DNA from: Oegoconia quadripuncta
Taxonomy: Eukaryota; Arthropoda; Insecta; Lepidoptera; Autostichidae
DNA: 64,000 nucleotides
Reading direction: 5' to 3'
NCBI GenBank assembly: GCA_949316235.1
Contig: OX438744.1
Coordinates: forward strand, 26,337,578-26,401,577
Below are positions 41,426 through 52,210 of the stretch, in pieces. The position numbers were made by a program, and so were the translations under genes. Each line of letters starts with the position of its first letter. Position 1 is the stretch's first letter. The notes beneath the pieces are model-generated. The model had not been told where the DNA came from. It did not search any database and saw nothing but the letters and a program-made list of their open reading frames with translations.

Positions 41426-42175
41426 AGATCTCAGATGTTTCAAATTATCCTTCATAAAGCGATTCTATCCATTTCTTGACCCTTTCCTATACACCACGGG
41501 CCTGGGGTACCCGACAAACTTTAAGCACGTATATCTGATGGTTTTCTGAGTTCATAATGTTATATGAACAATAGGTTCAATTCCGTTACTATAACTTTAT
41601 GAAAAGGAAAACTTACATACGAACATTGCAAATTAAAGAAATGCTTATAAAATTAAACAATTATTAATTTAATTTTGGATGGACATCATGTTATATTTCA
41701 TTTTATCATATACGGAATTATCGTCGCCTTTTGTCTGAGTTGTTCTGATGAATCAAATCCAGGACATTCAACGTGGCAGAATGTGCTAAATTCAGCCAAA
41801 GACTGCGATCGTCAATCAACATCTGGCTTAATCGCCCTCAGCAAATGCCGAAACGTTAGCTACAATTTCAGCCGGCTCCTAATCTCCTGGTATTACGAGT
41901 ACTTGTGCCAAGATGAATACGATATTTGGAGCTTTGAGAGGATTCCCCTACTGACCGCCTAACGCCCACATACCCCGGTCAAGTCCCGTGTTGTCAAATA
42001 TGCGTACTTAATAGAAAGGTCAAAGGATTTTGGTAGCGGGGGTTAAGCAAATCTAATAATTTATTTCAAGGCAGCACGATTCATTATATTTATTAGTATT
42101 CGATTAGCGAAGTTAAGTACGATGGGGTTAGACCTAGTGGCTTTTCATACAAATGTTTCCAACTTTTTTTGCTAC
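41426..42175. other. Repeat-free stretch
   Basis: It contains the candidate ORF at 41675-41962 and nothing else recognised. Confidence 0.45.
41675..41962 (+). CDS. Candidate small secreted protein ORF (weak)
   Basis: The 95-codon frame lies in repeat-free sequence. The first ~24 residues look like a signal peptide (FIIYGIIVAFCLSCS). The mature part has Cys residues spaced as DC...KC...LC and the acidic/aromatic run YEYLCQDEYDIW. The mixed codon use is not AT-driven, which is unusual here. The layout loosely recalls insect secreted families with an N-terminal Cys pair, but I do not recognise it. No splice model or poly-A signal was assigned. It could be a first exon, an intact small gene or chance. 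Confidence 0.25.
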   Translation: MDGHHVIFHFIIYGIIVAFCLSCSDESNPGHSTWQNVLNSAKDCDRQSTSGLIALSKCRNVSYNFSRLLISWYYEYLCQDEYDIWSFERIPLLTA

Positions 42176-42345
42176 CTTGGGCCCTAGACTAATTAAAGAA
42201 GACTTAAAAGTGTGAAGTAGGAAAGAGTTTCCCACGCATCGATAAAGGAGTGTAGCTAAATGAATTCAAAATCCTTAGGCTTATCCTATGAAGAAGGGGA
42301 TATCCTAGTTTTGATACACCACGGACAGCTCCACAACGCAGTGAG
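42176..42345 (+). repeat. Rep-P, partial
   Basis: CCTTGGGCCCTAGACTAATT and AAAGAGTTTCCCACG match the middle of 38703-39137. LINE-H abuts its end. Confidence 0.7.
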
Positions 42346-42622
42346 TGTTAATTTTTTTTTTCTTTTATGTGAGAGGGCGGCAAACGAGCATGCGGGTCAC
42401 CTGATGGAAAGCAATCACCGCCGCCCATGGACAACACCAAAAGGATCACAGATGCGTTGCCGGCCTTTGAGGAAGGTGTAGGCTCGTTTCTTGAAGGTTC
42501 CAATGTCGTACTCGTTCGGGAATACCGCTGCCGGAAGTCCGTTCCACAGGGTGGTCGTACGTGGTAAGAAGTTTCTTGAGAAACGTACAGTGGTAGACTT
42601 CCACTCATCCAGGTGATGTGGA
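42346..42622 (-). pseudogene. LINE-H (CR1-like) 3' end, reverse
   Basis: It matches 21726-22000 in complement and has the same [14 protein letters not shown] C-terminus, with a short in-frame loss near FLKGRQ...VHGRR. The A tail is represented by T at 42352-42364. Confidence 0.85.
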
Positions 42623-42834
42623 TGGAAATTTAATTTTCGGCGAGAAGTGTATCGGTTAAATTGAGCAGCGGGTATTATTTAGATATATTAGAGTGTTAAT
42701 GTTCACGAAGCAAAAGACTACCACGAATTATAATGTTTTAATCGTGGCAAAATTTCCTAAAGGCTTCAAAATTATGTCGACTCTCCATTAAATCGGTGTA
42801 GAAGACCGAATGGTTATACGATTACACTTTATCC

Positions 42835-42905
42835 AGCATGACCCTCCGTTCGTTATACCAGCGCGGGCAATCGCACAGAATATGATGAGCAGTTTGCTCT
42901 GTATA
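42835..42905 (-). pseudogene. LINE C-terminal fragment
   Basis: The reverse strand reads YTEQTAHHILCDCPRWYNER, resembling the H-x4-C-x-C knuckle end of LINE polymerases. It is very short. Confidence 0.5.
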
Positions 42906-43391
42906 TTCATATTCAGAGGACGCCCCCGGGGACAATCAGTTATTCAACAACCGACTCAATCTGAGACACATTAGACATAAAAACCCCTGCATTAAAACTC
43001 TCCACATTTTTCTATTGTTGTAAACAAAAACGAGGAATGCCCCATAAAGCTTATACTGGTGAACAAGATGGCGGTGAGAGGCCGCAATATCGCGCGGTGG
43101 CCGTTGACGAATCACCGCCTCGACGGTTACGGCCGCGGACAAAGGCCGACGAATACCCCTGGCTTATGTATACACCCTCTCCAGACCTCTGTGGCCTTGG
43201 TGCTTAGAGAGTGGTATATATGTTTCCCGACGCAAAAATGGTATACGTGCACGCTACCTACATGTCATGTGCATAATGTGTTATTTTAAATTTTCAATGT
43301 CTACCACTGTTTATTAACGTAGTTATAGGTGACTGTACTAACAAAGATGGACCTTATTGTCTGGAAAAATAAATGATTTTTTATTATTATA
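42906..43391. other. Unassigned, locally GC-rich
   Basis: AAGATGGCGGTGAGAGG at 43063-43079 is followed by a CpG-containing block to 43190. The frame is open for 76 codons but has no motif and overlaps a donor-like GGTGAGAG. No gene is called. Confidence 0.35.
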
Positions 43392-43530
43392 ATGCTTCCT
43401 AACCCAAAGGTTGCCTGGAAGAGATCGCTTTTAGTGATAAGGCCGCCAAATTGTACTATCCCCTTTTTCTTATTTCTTTTTATGCTTCTTATTGCTGTAC
43501 AATAAAGAATATTTTGTTTGTTGTTTGTTT
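43392..43530 (+). repeat. Rep-M (LINE 3'-end-like)
   Basis: GGTTGCCTGGAAGAGATCGC, TTTTAGTGATAAGGCCGCC and ACAATAAAGAATATTTTG match 44812-44960 and the reverse of 15765-15885. Confidence 0.7.
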
Positions 43531-43619
43531 GGTATATAACGTACTAAAATACATATACAGGTTGAATTTGAATTCTTATAATTCCCATCTATCTATAGTA
43601 TGGAAGTCCAACAATTTTC

Positions 43620-43950
43620 GGCTGGTGACTCCATTCCTGATTACGATGATAATGTAACATTAGGGTACCATCGAGCTGATCTGATGATGGAGCCGGGATG
43701 TAGGGACTGGTACTCCCTGATGGCAAATATCAAGATAGTCGATTTTGGGCTAGTTTGTTTTGTTGCCATGAGCACTTTCCATTGCACATGATGACGAGGG
43801 TCTGAAGATGGAGCCAGAAGATTGCCACTGGAACTCTTTGATAGACTTTATATTACTCGTCTTTGTACTAGAATAATATGTGATAATCATGATGGAGCAT
43901 TAAATGCTTATTTTTAAAAGTATTTTTAATGTAGAAATTATTTATTTTTT
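43620..43950. repeat. Rep-Q, uninterrupted copy
   Basis: This is the empty-site version of the repeat that LINE-Z entered at 9457. The sequence ATAATCATGATGGAGCATTA is continuous at 43884-43903. Confidence 0.8.
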
Positions 43951-44262
43951 GTCATAACAATGCTGACACTTGCAAATCTTTGTGGACAAAATAAAGATCA
44001 AATTTATTTATTATGTATTTATTTTTGGGTCTGGTAACCCTTACCGAGGCACAAATCGTACAATATCCCTGACAGCGGCAAAACGCCTCGCTATCGGCCC
44101 GGACCTTGTGGGATGGGGCGGGGGTCGAACCCGACGGTGGCTGCGTCCATCACCCGTTATTGACGCTCCCTGCCGCATCCTGTGCGTCACATCACTCCGG
44201 AGGGTGACAAATGCGTCACACACCTGCGACTGCAATGACTGACATTTATAGTTTTTACATAC
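43951..44262. other. Unassigned; GC-rich middle
   Basis: 44070-44200 is GC-rich with frames on both strands that mirror each other. No motif was recognised. Confidence 0.35.
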
Positions 44263-44385
44263 ATGCATAAAGTCACGCGTGTTTCTCGTAGCGGTAGGCA
44301 GAGCCGACAGACTTCCACTTGCACTTCATTCACTCTCATAAGGTTGATCATGCTCGTCGGTTTAGGGCACTCTTTAGGGTAGGTT
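44263..44385. repeat. Lepidoptera-type dispersed repeat
   Basis: AAAGTCACGCGTGTTTCTCG, TAGGCAGAGCCGACAGACTT and CATGCTCGTCGGTTTAGGG fit a repeat I recall from lepidopteran genomes. It is distantly similar to the CACGACCTTTTTCCC part of Rep-L. It is a single copy here. Confidence 0.45.
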
Positions 44386-44414
44386 AGGGTTATATGGGAT
44401 TAAACCGCTCCTCT

Positions 44415-44605
44415 ACATGATATATAAAAATTATTGTAACCTTTCTAGATTGTAAATGACTGATTGAAAAGAGACAAATCCACTGAGTTTCCCGCTAGCT
44501 CTTCTCAGTAGTGGTCGCGTTCCGAGCTAGTGGTAGTTTAAAAAACAAGTGACGTTCATAAGTGCATATTGTATTGTAAATGATTTTCATTTCATTTCAT
44601 TTCTT
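44415..44605 (+). repeat. Jockey/CR1-type LINE 3' UTR, ATTTC tail
   Basis: GAAAAGAGACAAATCCACTG, AGTTTCCCGCTAGCTCTTCT and (ATTTC)n at 44584-44603 have the layout of the LINE-D 3' UTR but a different tail unit. Confidence 0.65.
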
Positions 44606-44811
44606 GACTTGGTCTTTCTTTAAGACGTTTCCGATTTGATGAAAGCGGAGAAATTTCAGTAAGAAAAGAATTTCGGAAAAGTGTGATTTGGTATTTCTTG
44701 GGCTCCTCCCGTGTAACATTTCTAACCTCCAGTAGGGTGGTTGGAAGAGATCTCTTTGAATAGAAGCTCACCTTTGTACATATTTTCTGATTGTAATCTG
44801 TTTGTATTTCC

Positions 44812-44975
44812 TTATACCCAAAGGGTGCCTGGAAGAGATCGTTTTTAGTGATAAGGTCGCCAAATTCTACATTCTATTCTTACCACTTTTCTGAAACTGT
44901 ATTTTCTTTTCTGTTGTGCAATAAAGTGTATTTGTATTGTATAGTATCGTATCGTATTATATTGTATTGTATTTC
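44812..44975 (+). repeat. Rep-M with TATTG tail
   Basis: GGTGCCTGGAAGAGATCG onward, ending in a (TATTG)n-like tail at 44930-44972. Confidence 0.7.
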
Positions 44976-45244
44976 TTAAGCAATAAAGATTAATAACCCG
45001 TGACTACTAAATTATGCTGAGCACCTAGTGATCCGTTTTGTTTTTTTTTATTATTGAATCTTAATTATGAATGTATGTCGTTGTCTCAATCTTTTGTAAG
45101 CTAATTCGTATATTTATTTACTTATTAATTCCAATCTACCGACAGTGTATCTGTATCTATTTGAGTACCTATACTGCATTTGAATACACATATACCTACG
45201 TGACATTATTCACTGACGCGCACAGTAAAATATGCTTGTCTGGT

Positions 45245-45483
45245 TGTTCTCTTTTGTACCAGTGTCTCCTCGTGGGTAATAGCTGAAAATCAGTGTTTTG
45301 CTCTCTGAGCAATTATACACACTGAGCTATGACCCATTTGTACGGCTGTAGCACACACATACTCTAGTGTATCCTGATGTTACTTTTATGAATTCTTATA
45401 AAATATGTTTATCCAATTGCTTTGGAACTTATGGTATGTGTGTGACTGGAGATACAAATAAACGATTTATCTATTTATCTATC
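45245..45483 (+). repeat. Rep-J, TATC-tailed
   Basis: The 3' 140 bp is nearly identical to 61530-61672 and ends in a (TTATCTAT)n tail. The 5' part parallels 63195-63300. Confidence 0.75.
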
Positions 45484-46553
45484 TAATAATATATTCAAAA
45501 GCAACGTTCGAAATTCTTGAATCTAACCACTACCAACTTTTAAAAATTCAATCAACATATAAGAGTGCTGTCGTAATCCATTTAAGTTCGATGAAATTCT
45601 ACTCAAATCCCGTAAAAATATTAACTTATTCAGTCTACCTTTTCTGTTCGCTTCCAAATAAGATTAGATATTGAGTCAATGTGAAGGCAGCTCGTCCGTA
45701 AAAGGAATCACCTTCTTTCAAAGCGGAGGGAAGCTATTAAGGCGCCGCTCCGGACCTTCTAAGTTTAATCTTAAACAAAGGTCGACAGCACCCTTAAAAG
45801 TTTATCCAAAAAGTCCCACGAGTTGGCAACTCTGTATAGTCGAGCTGGCAACCCCGCACAGTGGCGCTGGTAACTTCATTCCAATGACAAAGTGTACAAA
45901 CAATACAAAGTCCAAGTTATAACGCGTCGTTTCTTCCGAGTTTCATTATAATATTCAGCTTGGAAAATTGTTCAACAGTGAATAATCTACGTCAATCTCG
46001 AGCGTACAACTCAACTGTCGCTTTAATTTTTGTCGAGAGCGGAGGTGAGTACCCTCTCTCTACGGATCACGGATGTACCAATGACATACGTGATATTATT
46101 TTCATTTGTGAGGGAGGGATCGCACAGATTTTGTTATATGAATCCAAAATCGTGATGCATTTCGTAATTACATCTGTAATTAATTTAATGATAATGATTA
46201 TACAGAATTAAAAATACAATAAACATTTCGCACACTTACACCAATCATCTACCTACCTACATTGAAAACTAGACGATTACTCCTGGATTGCATGTTTTTA
46301 TATAGTTTGCTGCATAACAATATTGATTGTATGGAAATGGTGAATTAAATTAATTACAATCCCACCAAAAACATTCTGTAAAAAACTAGCCAAGTCTCGA
46401 TGGAGCTGCTTGATTATCTCTAAAAAGTAATGAAATCTATACAAAGTCGTGCCAAGTCTAAGGTTCCTTTTTGCGATTTCTTTATTATTATAGTTAATGT
46501 TGTGTGACTTGGCCGTTGAAGGGTACACAGGGGTACAAAACCAGGTGCTCCAT
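45484..46553. other. Unassigned sequence
   Basis: Two 83-residue frames (45671-45922, 45960-46211) show no recognisable features. No shared repeats were found. Confidence 0.4.
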
Positions 46554-46791
46554 GACACCATTGCACCAATCTGTCGCCAGAACCGCTACGCATTGACGAT
46601 GGAAAATTGCCACTTGGAAAACGTTGATTCAATAACCAGTCAATTGTAGGCTTGATAAAGCCACTAACGTATAAAGAATGTTATGTAAACGCCACACAGA
46701 TTATTCGCTAATAGTTTGCCGTTGTACATTCTTAATAACATAATTAATAACATTAATAGAGGTTCTGGCGACAGATTGGTGCAATGGTGTC
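46554..46791. repeat. 31-bp perfect inverted repeat, 176-bp spacer
   Basis: 46554-46584 is the exact complement of 46761-46791 (GGTTCTGGCGACAG...). The right arm runs straight into a LINE-H 3' end. Confidence 0.9.
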
Positions 46792-46858
46792 TATGGGCGG
46801 CGGTGATTGCTTTCCATCAGGTGACCCGCATGCTCGTTTGCCGCCCTCTCTTTTAAAA
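46792..46858 (+). mobile_element. LINE-H 3' end, very short
   Basis: TATGGGCGGCGGTGATTGCT through GCATGCTCGTTTGCCGCC and an A run. Only ~67 bp remains. Confidence 0.8.
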
Positions 46859-47244
46859 AAATATATATATATTGGGTCAAATATTCTTATTACCACAAAA
46901 TCATCTATAGATTTGTACGTTTCAATGGCGAAAGCTATCGCACGCAAAACTTGACACTATAATGAACTCAACAACAGCTCATTTATCAAAATGGGTCGAA
47001 TAGTTCGATAGCTATGGTAAAAAGTGTTTTCTTTTCATTATATCAGGTTTAAACCACCGTTCCAAAAATATTCTATATTATATTTTTATGCTTAAATACT
47101 TTGGAATTATTCTTCTCCTTTCAAAAGTTCCTGGCATATTCAAATACCGGTTTCCTGGGAGAAGATCAAAATTCCTGTCGTGTGGTAACCCTATTCCCCG
47201 GGGACGAGGTAAGATATATAATGATATGATATTAATAATAACTA
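46859..47244. other. Unassigned; short symmetric frame
   Basis: TA repeats lie at 46860-46873. 47088-47270 has overlapping frames on both strands and no motif. Confidence 0.35.
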
Positions 47245-47395
47245 GTATTAATAAATATCTTTGCACATAAACACAGCGCCATCTAGTTCCACATTAAGCA
47301 ACTATGCTTGTACTATGAATACCAGATGGTTGATAAACTACACATTTTTTTTGTAAATAAATACATATATAAATGAAAAATCTATACATCTACAT
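47245..47395 (-). mobile_element. SINE-C fragment, reverse
   Basis: Tail and body (AACACAGCGCCATCTAGTTC, CCAGATGGTTGATAAACTAC) without a head. Confidence 0.75.
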
Positions 47396-47424
47396 AAGTA
47401 TTTATGTACGTGTGCTGTGTGATT

Positions 47425-47665
47425 ACGGCACTCAAATATCTTCCCATGGATGTTGTAAAAGGCGACTAAGGGACGTTCTATCAAAAAACATCTAGAATTG
47501 CACCTTTCAACGGCGATGTGCTTACCCCCTATCACGTGTGCATTTCTGTATATTTCATAAGGTGAACCGTGGATGTTGTTTCAAGAGAAACTTATAATGT
47601 TTGGGACACCCAAACGATATTGTTTGTGATATCTGTGACCACCATTTGAGATAAGGGTCGTGCCA
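47425..47665 (+). repeat. Rep-L
   Basis: CCATGGATGTTGTAAAAGGC, GACTAAGGGACGTTC, ATCACGTGTGCATTTCTGTA and the AAACGATATTGTTTGTGATA block match 37530-37765 in complement. A partial copy sits in the hAT element at 8430-8520. Confidence 0.7.
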
Positions 47666-47730
47666 TTATACATGTATATTATGCGTTAATGTACTTTGGC
47701 TATTACACATAAAAACACAAATATTGCACG

Positions 47731-48066
47731 ATTATTTTTTTTATGCACGACGGGTTCGTACTTGACCTCAATCACACCTGATGTTAAGTGAAGTTGAGGT
47801 CGAAGGTGGAATCGTACTGACCCGGAAACCCCAACACATTTGGGGGACTGGCTATCTTATCTCTGACAACCGGAACACAACAATGCTATTAACATTGCTG
47901 CTTGTCGGCAGATTTAGATAAGATGGTGGTAGCTAGCCAGGCGGAAATTTTAAAATGCCCTACCACCAACCAAACCGAGTACTTAAACATGTACCCCGCT
48001 GGGGATCGAACCCGCGACCTCCGAATCGTAACCCCAATGTTCTTTACATTGAGCCACGGAGGCGGT
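47731..48066 (-). mobile_element. SINE-A, full-length, reverse
   Basis: The copy is intact with minor substitutions (for example GTTCTTTACATT in the head). Confidence 0.9.
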
Positions 48067-48224
48067 GAAAATGAAAACAAAAGTATCGAAACACGAAATT
48101 CTCGCCAAAAAGCCGCACAAAAAGTTTACTATTACAAAGTTATATTTAACTGTATTACGGCAGTTTACATTTATTCGTATTTAAACGTCAAATAAAGTTT
48201 TATTTAGTATGAAATTCTCGGACA

Positions 48225-48345
48225 GTTATAAAGGCCAGAGGGCTCCAACTTTGCAAATATCCGGGAGACGGTGGTAGGCGCACGCTCGCCGTAAGGTTCT
48301 CATCCACAGTAAAGCGATAAGTTGTTAGCGGAAATGACGCTTTGT
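48225..48345. repeat. Rep-T, copy 1
   Basis: CCAGAGGGCTCCAACTTTGC, AAATATCCGGGA, CCACAGTAAAGCGATAAGTT and AGCGGAAATGACGC match 49307-49410. Confidence 0.65.
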
Positions 48346-48613
48346 TTATGTTATGTTTCAACACATGAAAGCCTGCTTTGCCTGTCATTAACCGACTCTA
48401 CAAAACGAGGAGGTGCTATGTTCGTATACATACACGAACATAGTACTTTAAGTATACAGTAAAGATGTGATAGTAGACCAGATTTTCTATAAATACATCC
48501 CTATGGAGTGGTGGCGAAAAGATTGTGAGATATTATTTTTTTAAACATTATTTTATTAAAATTTTTTTTTATAGCGGTCGCTCTCCATAATTTTTATTCG
48601 TCTTCTTCTTTTT
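48346..48613. other. Unassigned sequence
   Basis: A short hairpin TTCGTATACATACACGAA lies at about 48420-48437. Nothing else was recognised. Confidence 0.4.
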
Positions 48614-48945
48614 CGTCCGGGTGGAAGATTTTATTAAAATCGGTTCAGCAAAAAAATAGCCTATATTTTAATCCACGGCCTAATCTGTCTACTCACCAAA
48701 TTTCATCCAAATCAGTCCAGCCGAATAGGCGTGAATAGGTAACAAACAGACATACACACACACTAACTTTCGCATTTATAATTTTAGTCTAAATCTGCCG
48801 CCAAACAGCAATATTAAAAGCATTGTTGTGTTCCGGTTGTCACAGATAAGATAACCAGCTCCTCAAATATTTGGGTTTTCGGATCAGTACGCTTCCACCT
48901 TCAGCCTCATCTTCACTTAACATCAGGTGTGATTGAGGTCAAGCG
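48614..48945 (+). repeat. Rep-G fused to SINE-A tail
   Basis: Rep-G (48614-48788, ending CGCATTTATAATTTTAGT) is directly joined to the SINE-A body at CTAAATCTGCCGCC and runs to its tail. The same junction occurs at 52046. Confidence 0.8.
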
Positions 48946-48967
48946 CTAAACTAATAAATAATAATAA

Positions 48968-49232
48968 ATAAATAATAAATATCTTTGCACAATCACACAG
49001 CGCCATCTAGGTCCACAGTAAGCATCTAGGCTTGTGTTATGGATGCCAGATGGTTGATAAACTACACAAATATATTTTTTTTTGTAAATAAATACATGTA
49101 TAAATGAAAAACATCCATAACTCGGGAACACATGTCTGTATTCATCATACAAACATATGCCCCTAGCGGGATTCGAACCCGCGACCATTTGGTATAGTAG
49201 CAGAGTACACTACTACACCAAACAGGTCGTCA
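48968..49232 (-). mobile_element. SINE-C, full-length, reverse
   Basis: This is the best SINE-C reference: AATA-rich tail, CACACAGCGCCATCTAGG, B box GGGATTCGAACCCGCG and head end CAAACAGGTCGTC. Confidence 0.88.
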
Positions 49233-49294
49233 GGTAAACTGTTGTGCATGAAAAAAAAACTCATGTACTAATTTCAGTGCAAAAACAGTGTGGC

Positions 49295-49637
49295 CCTGTT
49301 CTCCGGCATTTGGAGACCAGAGGGCTTTAACTTTACAAATATCCGGGATTCGCACCGCGCAGGCCTGTTCCACAGTGAAGCGATACGTTCTCAGCGGAAA
49401 TGGCGCCTGTGTCATCGCTGGCGGCTAGCTGACAAATGCCACATGTTATGTTTGTACTTTAGGAAGCACATTTAATTAAGTTCACTGTAGTTGTACACAC
49501 ATGCGTTAGTGTTACAATATTGTGATATTGTTGTTGATTTGTTACCTCATCTGTGTATCAATATGTATATGCTAAATGTATGTGTGTGACTGTAGAACCA
49601 ATTAAGGGCTTTATCTATCTATATATCTATCTATCTA
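49295..49637 (+). repeat. Rep-T followed by TATC tail
   Basis: The Rep-T blocks at 49307-49410 are followed by GTGTGTGACTGTAGAACCAA and (TATC)n at 49611-49637. This suggests a LINE 3' end, with Rep-T as its 3' coding/UTR part. Confidence 0.6.
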
Positions 49638-49836
49638 GTGTAGAAAAATTCTGATAGTTTAAGCACCATTTATGTACCTAGTAGTAAATAGTGATGTGTG
49701 TGGTCAGTTATTGATGCTAAGTATTAAGAATCAATGAAAATTTAATTATAAAAAAACTGTGTTCGGACTCTTTATACAACGTGGTTCAAAAGTGCATACC
49801 CAATTCCAGCTGAAACTATTAACAATTTTGGGAATG

Positions 49837-50152
49837 CTTTTTTTTATGCACAACGGGTTTGTACTTGAACTCAATCACACCTCATGTTAAGTGAAGATGA
49901 AGTCGAAGGTGGAAGCGTACTGACCCGGAAACCCTAACACATTTGGGGGATCAGCTATCTTATCTCTGACAACCGGAACACAACAATGCTATTAACATTG
50001 CTGCTTGGCGGCAGATTTAGATAAGATGGTGGTAGCTAGCCAGGCGGATATTTCAAATGCCCTACCACCAACGAAACCGATTACTACATGTACCCCGCTG
50101 GGTATCGATCCCGCAACCTCCGAATCGTAAACCCAATGTTGTTTACATTGGG
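49837..50152 (-). mobile_element. SINE-A, reverse, head truncated
   Basis: It runs from the tail T run to TTGTTTACATTG, then abuts a + strand SINE-A tail head-to-head. Confidence 0.88.
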
Positions 50153-50233
50153 CTATCTTAGCCAGTCCCCCAAATGTGTTCCACCTTCGACCTCATCTTC
50201 ACTTAACATCAGGTGTGATTGAGATCAAGTACC
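50153..50233 (+). mobile_element. SINE-A tail, split by LINE-D
   Basis: GGCTATCTTAGCCAGTCCCC to GATCAAGTACC. It resumes at 51116-51147 (TACCAACCCGATGTGC plus A run) on the other side of LINE-D. Confidence 0.85.
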
Positions 50234-51115
50234 TGTATTTTTGTTGTTGAGTCCACTGTATTTTTGGGCATTACTTTGGACGCCAAATTACCTACAATGG
50301 GGTCCTCATATCCATAAATTGGCAAAGAAGCTCAGCTCTGCAGCGTATGCAGTCAAAAAAATTAGACAAATATCGGACGTAAATACTGCTAGATTAGTAT
50401 ATTTTAGTTATTTCCATAGCCTGATGTCTTACGGTATCTTGCTGTGAGGAAATGCCGCGGATATAAATACAATCTTTGTTTTACAAAAACGAGCCGTTCG
50501 CGCAATTTATCAATTGAGACCTGCAGTGTCACTTAGAGATAGATTTCAAGAGTATAATAGTCTAACCTTTTCGTCACAGTACATTTTTCAAAATCTAATA
50601 GGTATGTATATGTCAAAAAAAATATAGCATTATTTAGGAAAAATAGTGATAAACATGATGTCAATACAAGAAATAAAGATAAACTTGCAGGTCACATAAG
50701 TCGCCTCCACAAAGTCAGTAATTCATTCAAAGGGTTGTGTATACGCTTTTTCAATAAAGTTCCTGTTGATATACAAAATCTTCCTTTCAATAAATTTAAA
50801 GATACTATAAAACAGAAACTTATTAAGAAAGCATATTATAAAATATCAGATTATTTAAATGATAAACAATCATGGAAATAACCAGCCCGTTCGCATAACC
50901 AGGCTATTTCACAATTAATAATGAAATATTATAATATAAAATAATAATTTTGTAATATAAAAACCTTTTTTTAAAAGAGCGACCTCTCGAGTTTCTCGCT
51001 TGTTCTTCTCAGGGGAAAATTGCCTTTTGAACAAGCAGTAGCTTTAAAAATGTAAAATCTGACTATTTTAAGTGTACCCTGTGTACCTACAAAATAAAGC
51101 ATTTTTTGATTTTGA
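50234..51115 (+). pseudogene. LINE-D inside SINE-A tail
   Basis: This is a 5'-truncated copy. It reads AYAVKKIRQISDVNTARLVY, FSYFHSLMSYGILL and then a stop where others have WGN, followed by KRAVRAIYQL and the C-terminal end. The 3' UTR ends ATTTTTTGATTTTGATT. A 4-bp TACC borders both ends. About 880 bp. Confidence 0.88.
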
Positions 51116-51147
51116 TTTACCAACCCGATGTGCATTAAAAAAAACTT
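51116..51147 (+). mobile_element. SINE-A tail end after LINE-D
   Basis: It completes the split tail from 50153-50233. Confidence 0.8.
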
Positions 51148-51671
51148 GGGTCACCAAATTGTACAAACCATATGTGTGCCGGTTTTGAAGTTTCTGCTAG
51201 TCGCGCTCGCAACTCAATAAAGGATATAAAAATTCTATTTTTGAAACAGCGAAAAATTGCGACGTGTGGTCGTGACCGCTCGTTACCGATTCAACTAGTA
51301 GAAAACGTTAGAATTGACACAATGTCTATGGAAACATTATTAGTAGAGCTTTTAGATCTAATCTGTCCCATTCACTGACTCACGATCGACGCGGGGAAAT
51401 TACACAGATTAAAGTTAAATAAATCTCTCTCTACGTAGGCGGCTGAATCGAAAAACGCTGCCGAAATAATGGTGCTTCATTTAATTATTTAGCTATTCAC
51501 ATGAAATCTTAATAGCATTGAAATATATAAATTACAATTATTAATATTGTATGATATATAAAATATTATCAACGGAAAATTATTTATAAGTTTTTCGACT
51601 GTTATATACTCATTAACTTGTAAAACCTACTTACCTGTAATAGTTTTCATTTTAACTTCATTATATATATA
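51148..51671. other. Unassigned sequence
   Basis: A 68-residue frame at 51172-51378 (RARNSIKDIKILFLKQRK...) is less AT-biased than its surroundings but shows no motif. Confidence 0.35.
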
Positions 51672-51999
51672 TTAGATCCTTACCTATGAAATTGGCGTTT
51701 TGTATGAAGAATTTCATTAAGACTGTTTTCTCCATACAAACATTTTTGATTTTTTTTTTGGGAACGTCAAATACAAATTTAGCTAAACTTGTGTGTATTA
51801 TCGGATAACATTAAGTTAAGTATAGGCACTGTTAATTTTTAAAAGTAACCGCTTTATAAAAGTTTCAGTGAATCTAAGTAATGATTATGGAAAGCACATG
51901 AAAAGAGCTCTGTTCAAATTATTATAATTATGTGATTTAGCCCAGAAATTAAAAAAATATTTCATGTGAAACCATGAAATAATTTCCATTTTCCAAATA
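51672..51999 (+). mobile_element. MITE-T, 3'-truncated
   Basis: It begins TTAGATCCTTACCTATGAAA after TA (51670-51671) and is cut at CCATTTTCCAAATAA, where it joins Rep-G sequence. The right TIR is missing. Confidence 0.85.
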
Positions 52000-52210
52000 A
52001 CAAACAGACATACACACACACAAACTTTCGCATTTATAATATTAGTCTAAATCTGCCGCCAAACAGCAATGTTAATAGCATTGTTGCGTTCCGGTTGTCA
52101 GAGATAAGATAGCCAGTTCCCCAAATATTTGGGTTTCCGGGTCAGTACGTTTCCACGTTCGGCCTCATCTTCACTTGCGATTGAGGTCAACAACCCGTTG
52201 TGCATAAAAA
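52000..52210 (+). repeat. Rep-G 3' end fused to SINE-A tail
   Basis: Rep-G's last ~46 bp (ACAAACAGACATACACAC...ATATTAGT) is joined at CTAAATCTGCCGCC to a SINE-A body/tail ending GTTGTGCATAAAAAA. A short deletion lies in the CATCAGGTGT block. Confidence 0.85.

Noticed and set aside
43063..43289. ATGGCG-start ORF of 76 codons as a gene
   Set aside because: There is a donor-like GGTGAG directly after the ATG, no homology-like motif, and a residue composition driven by local GC.
47088..47270. Mirror ORFs on both strands
   Set aside because: Mutual shadows in unremarkable sequence with no motif.
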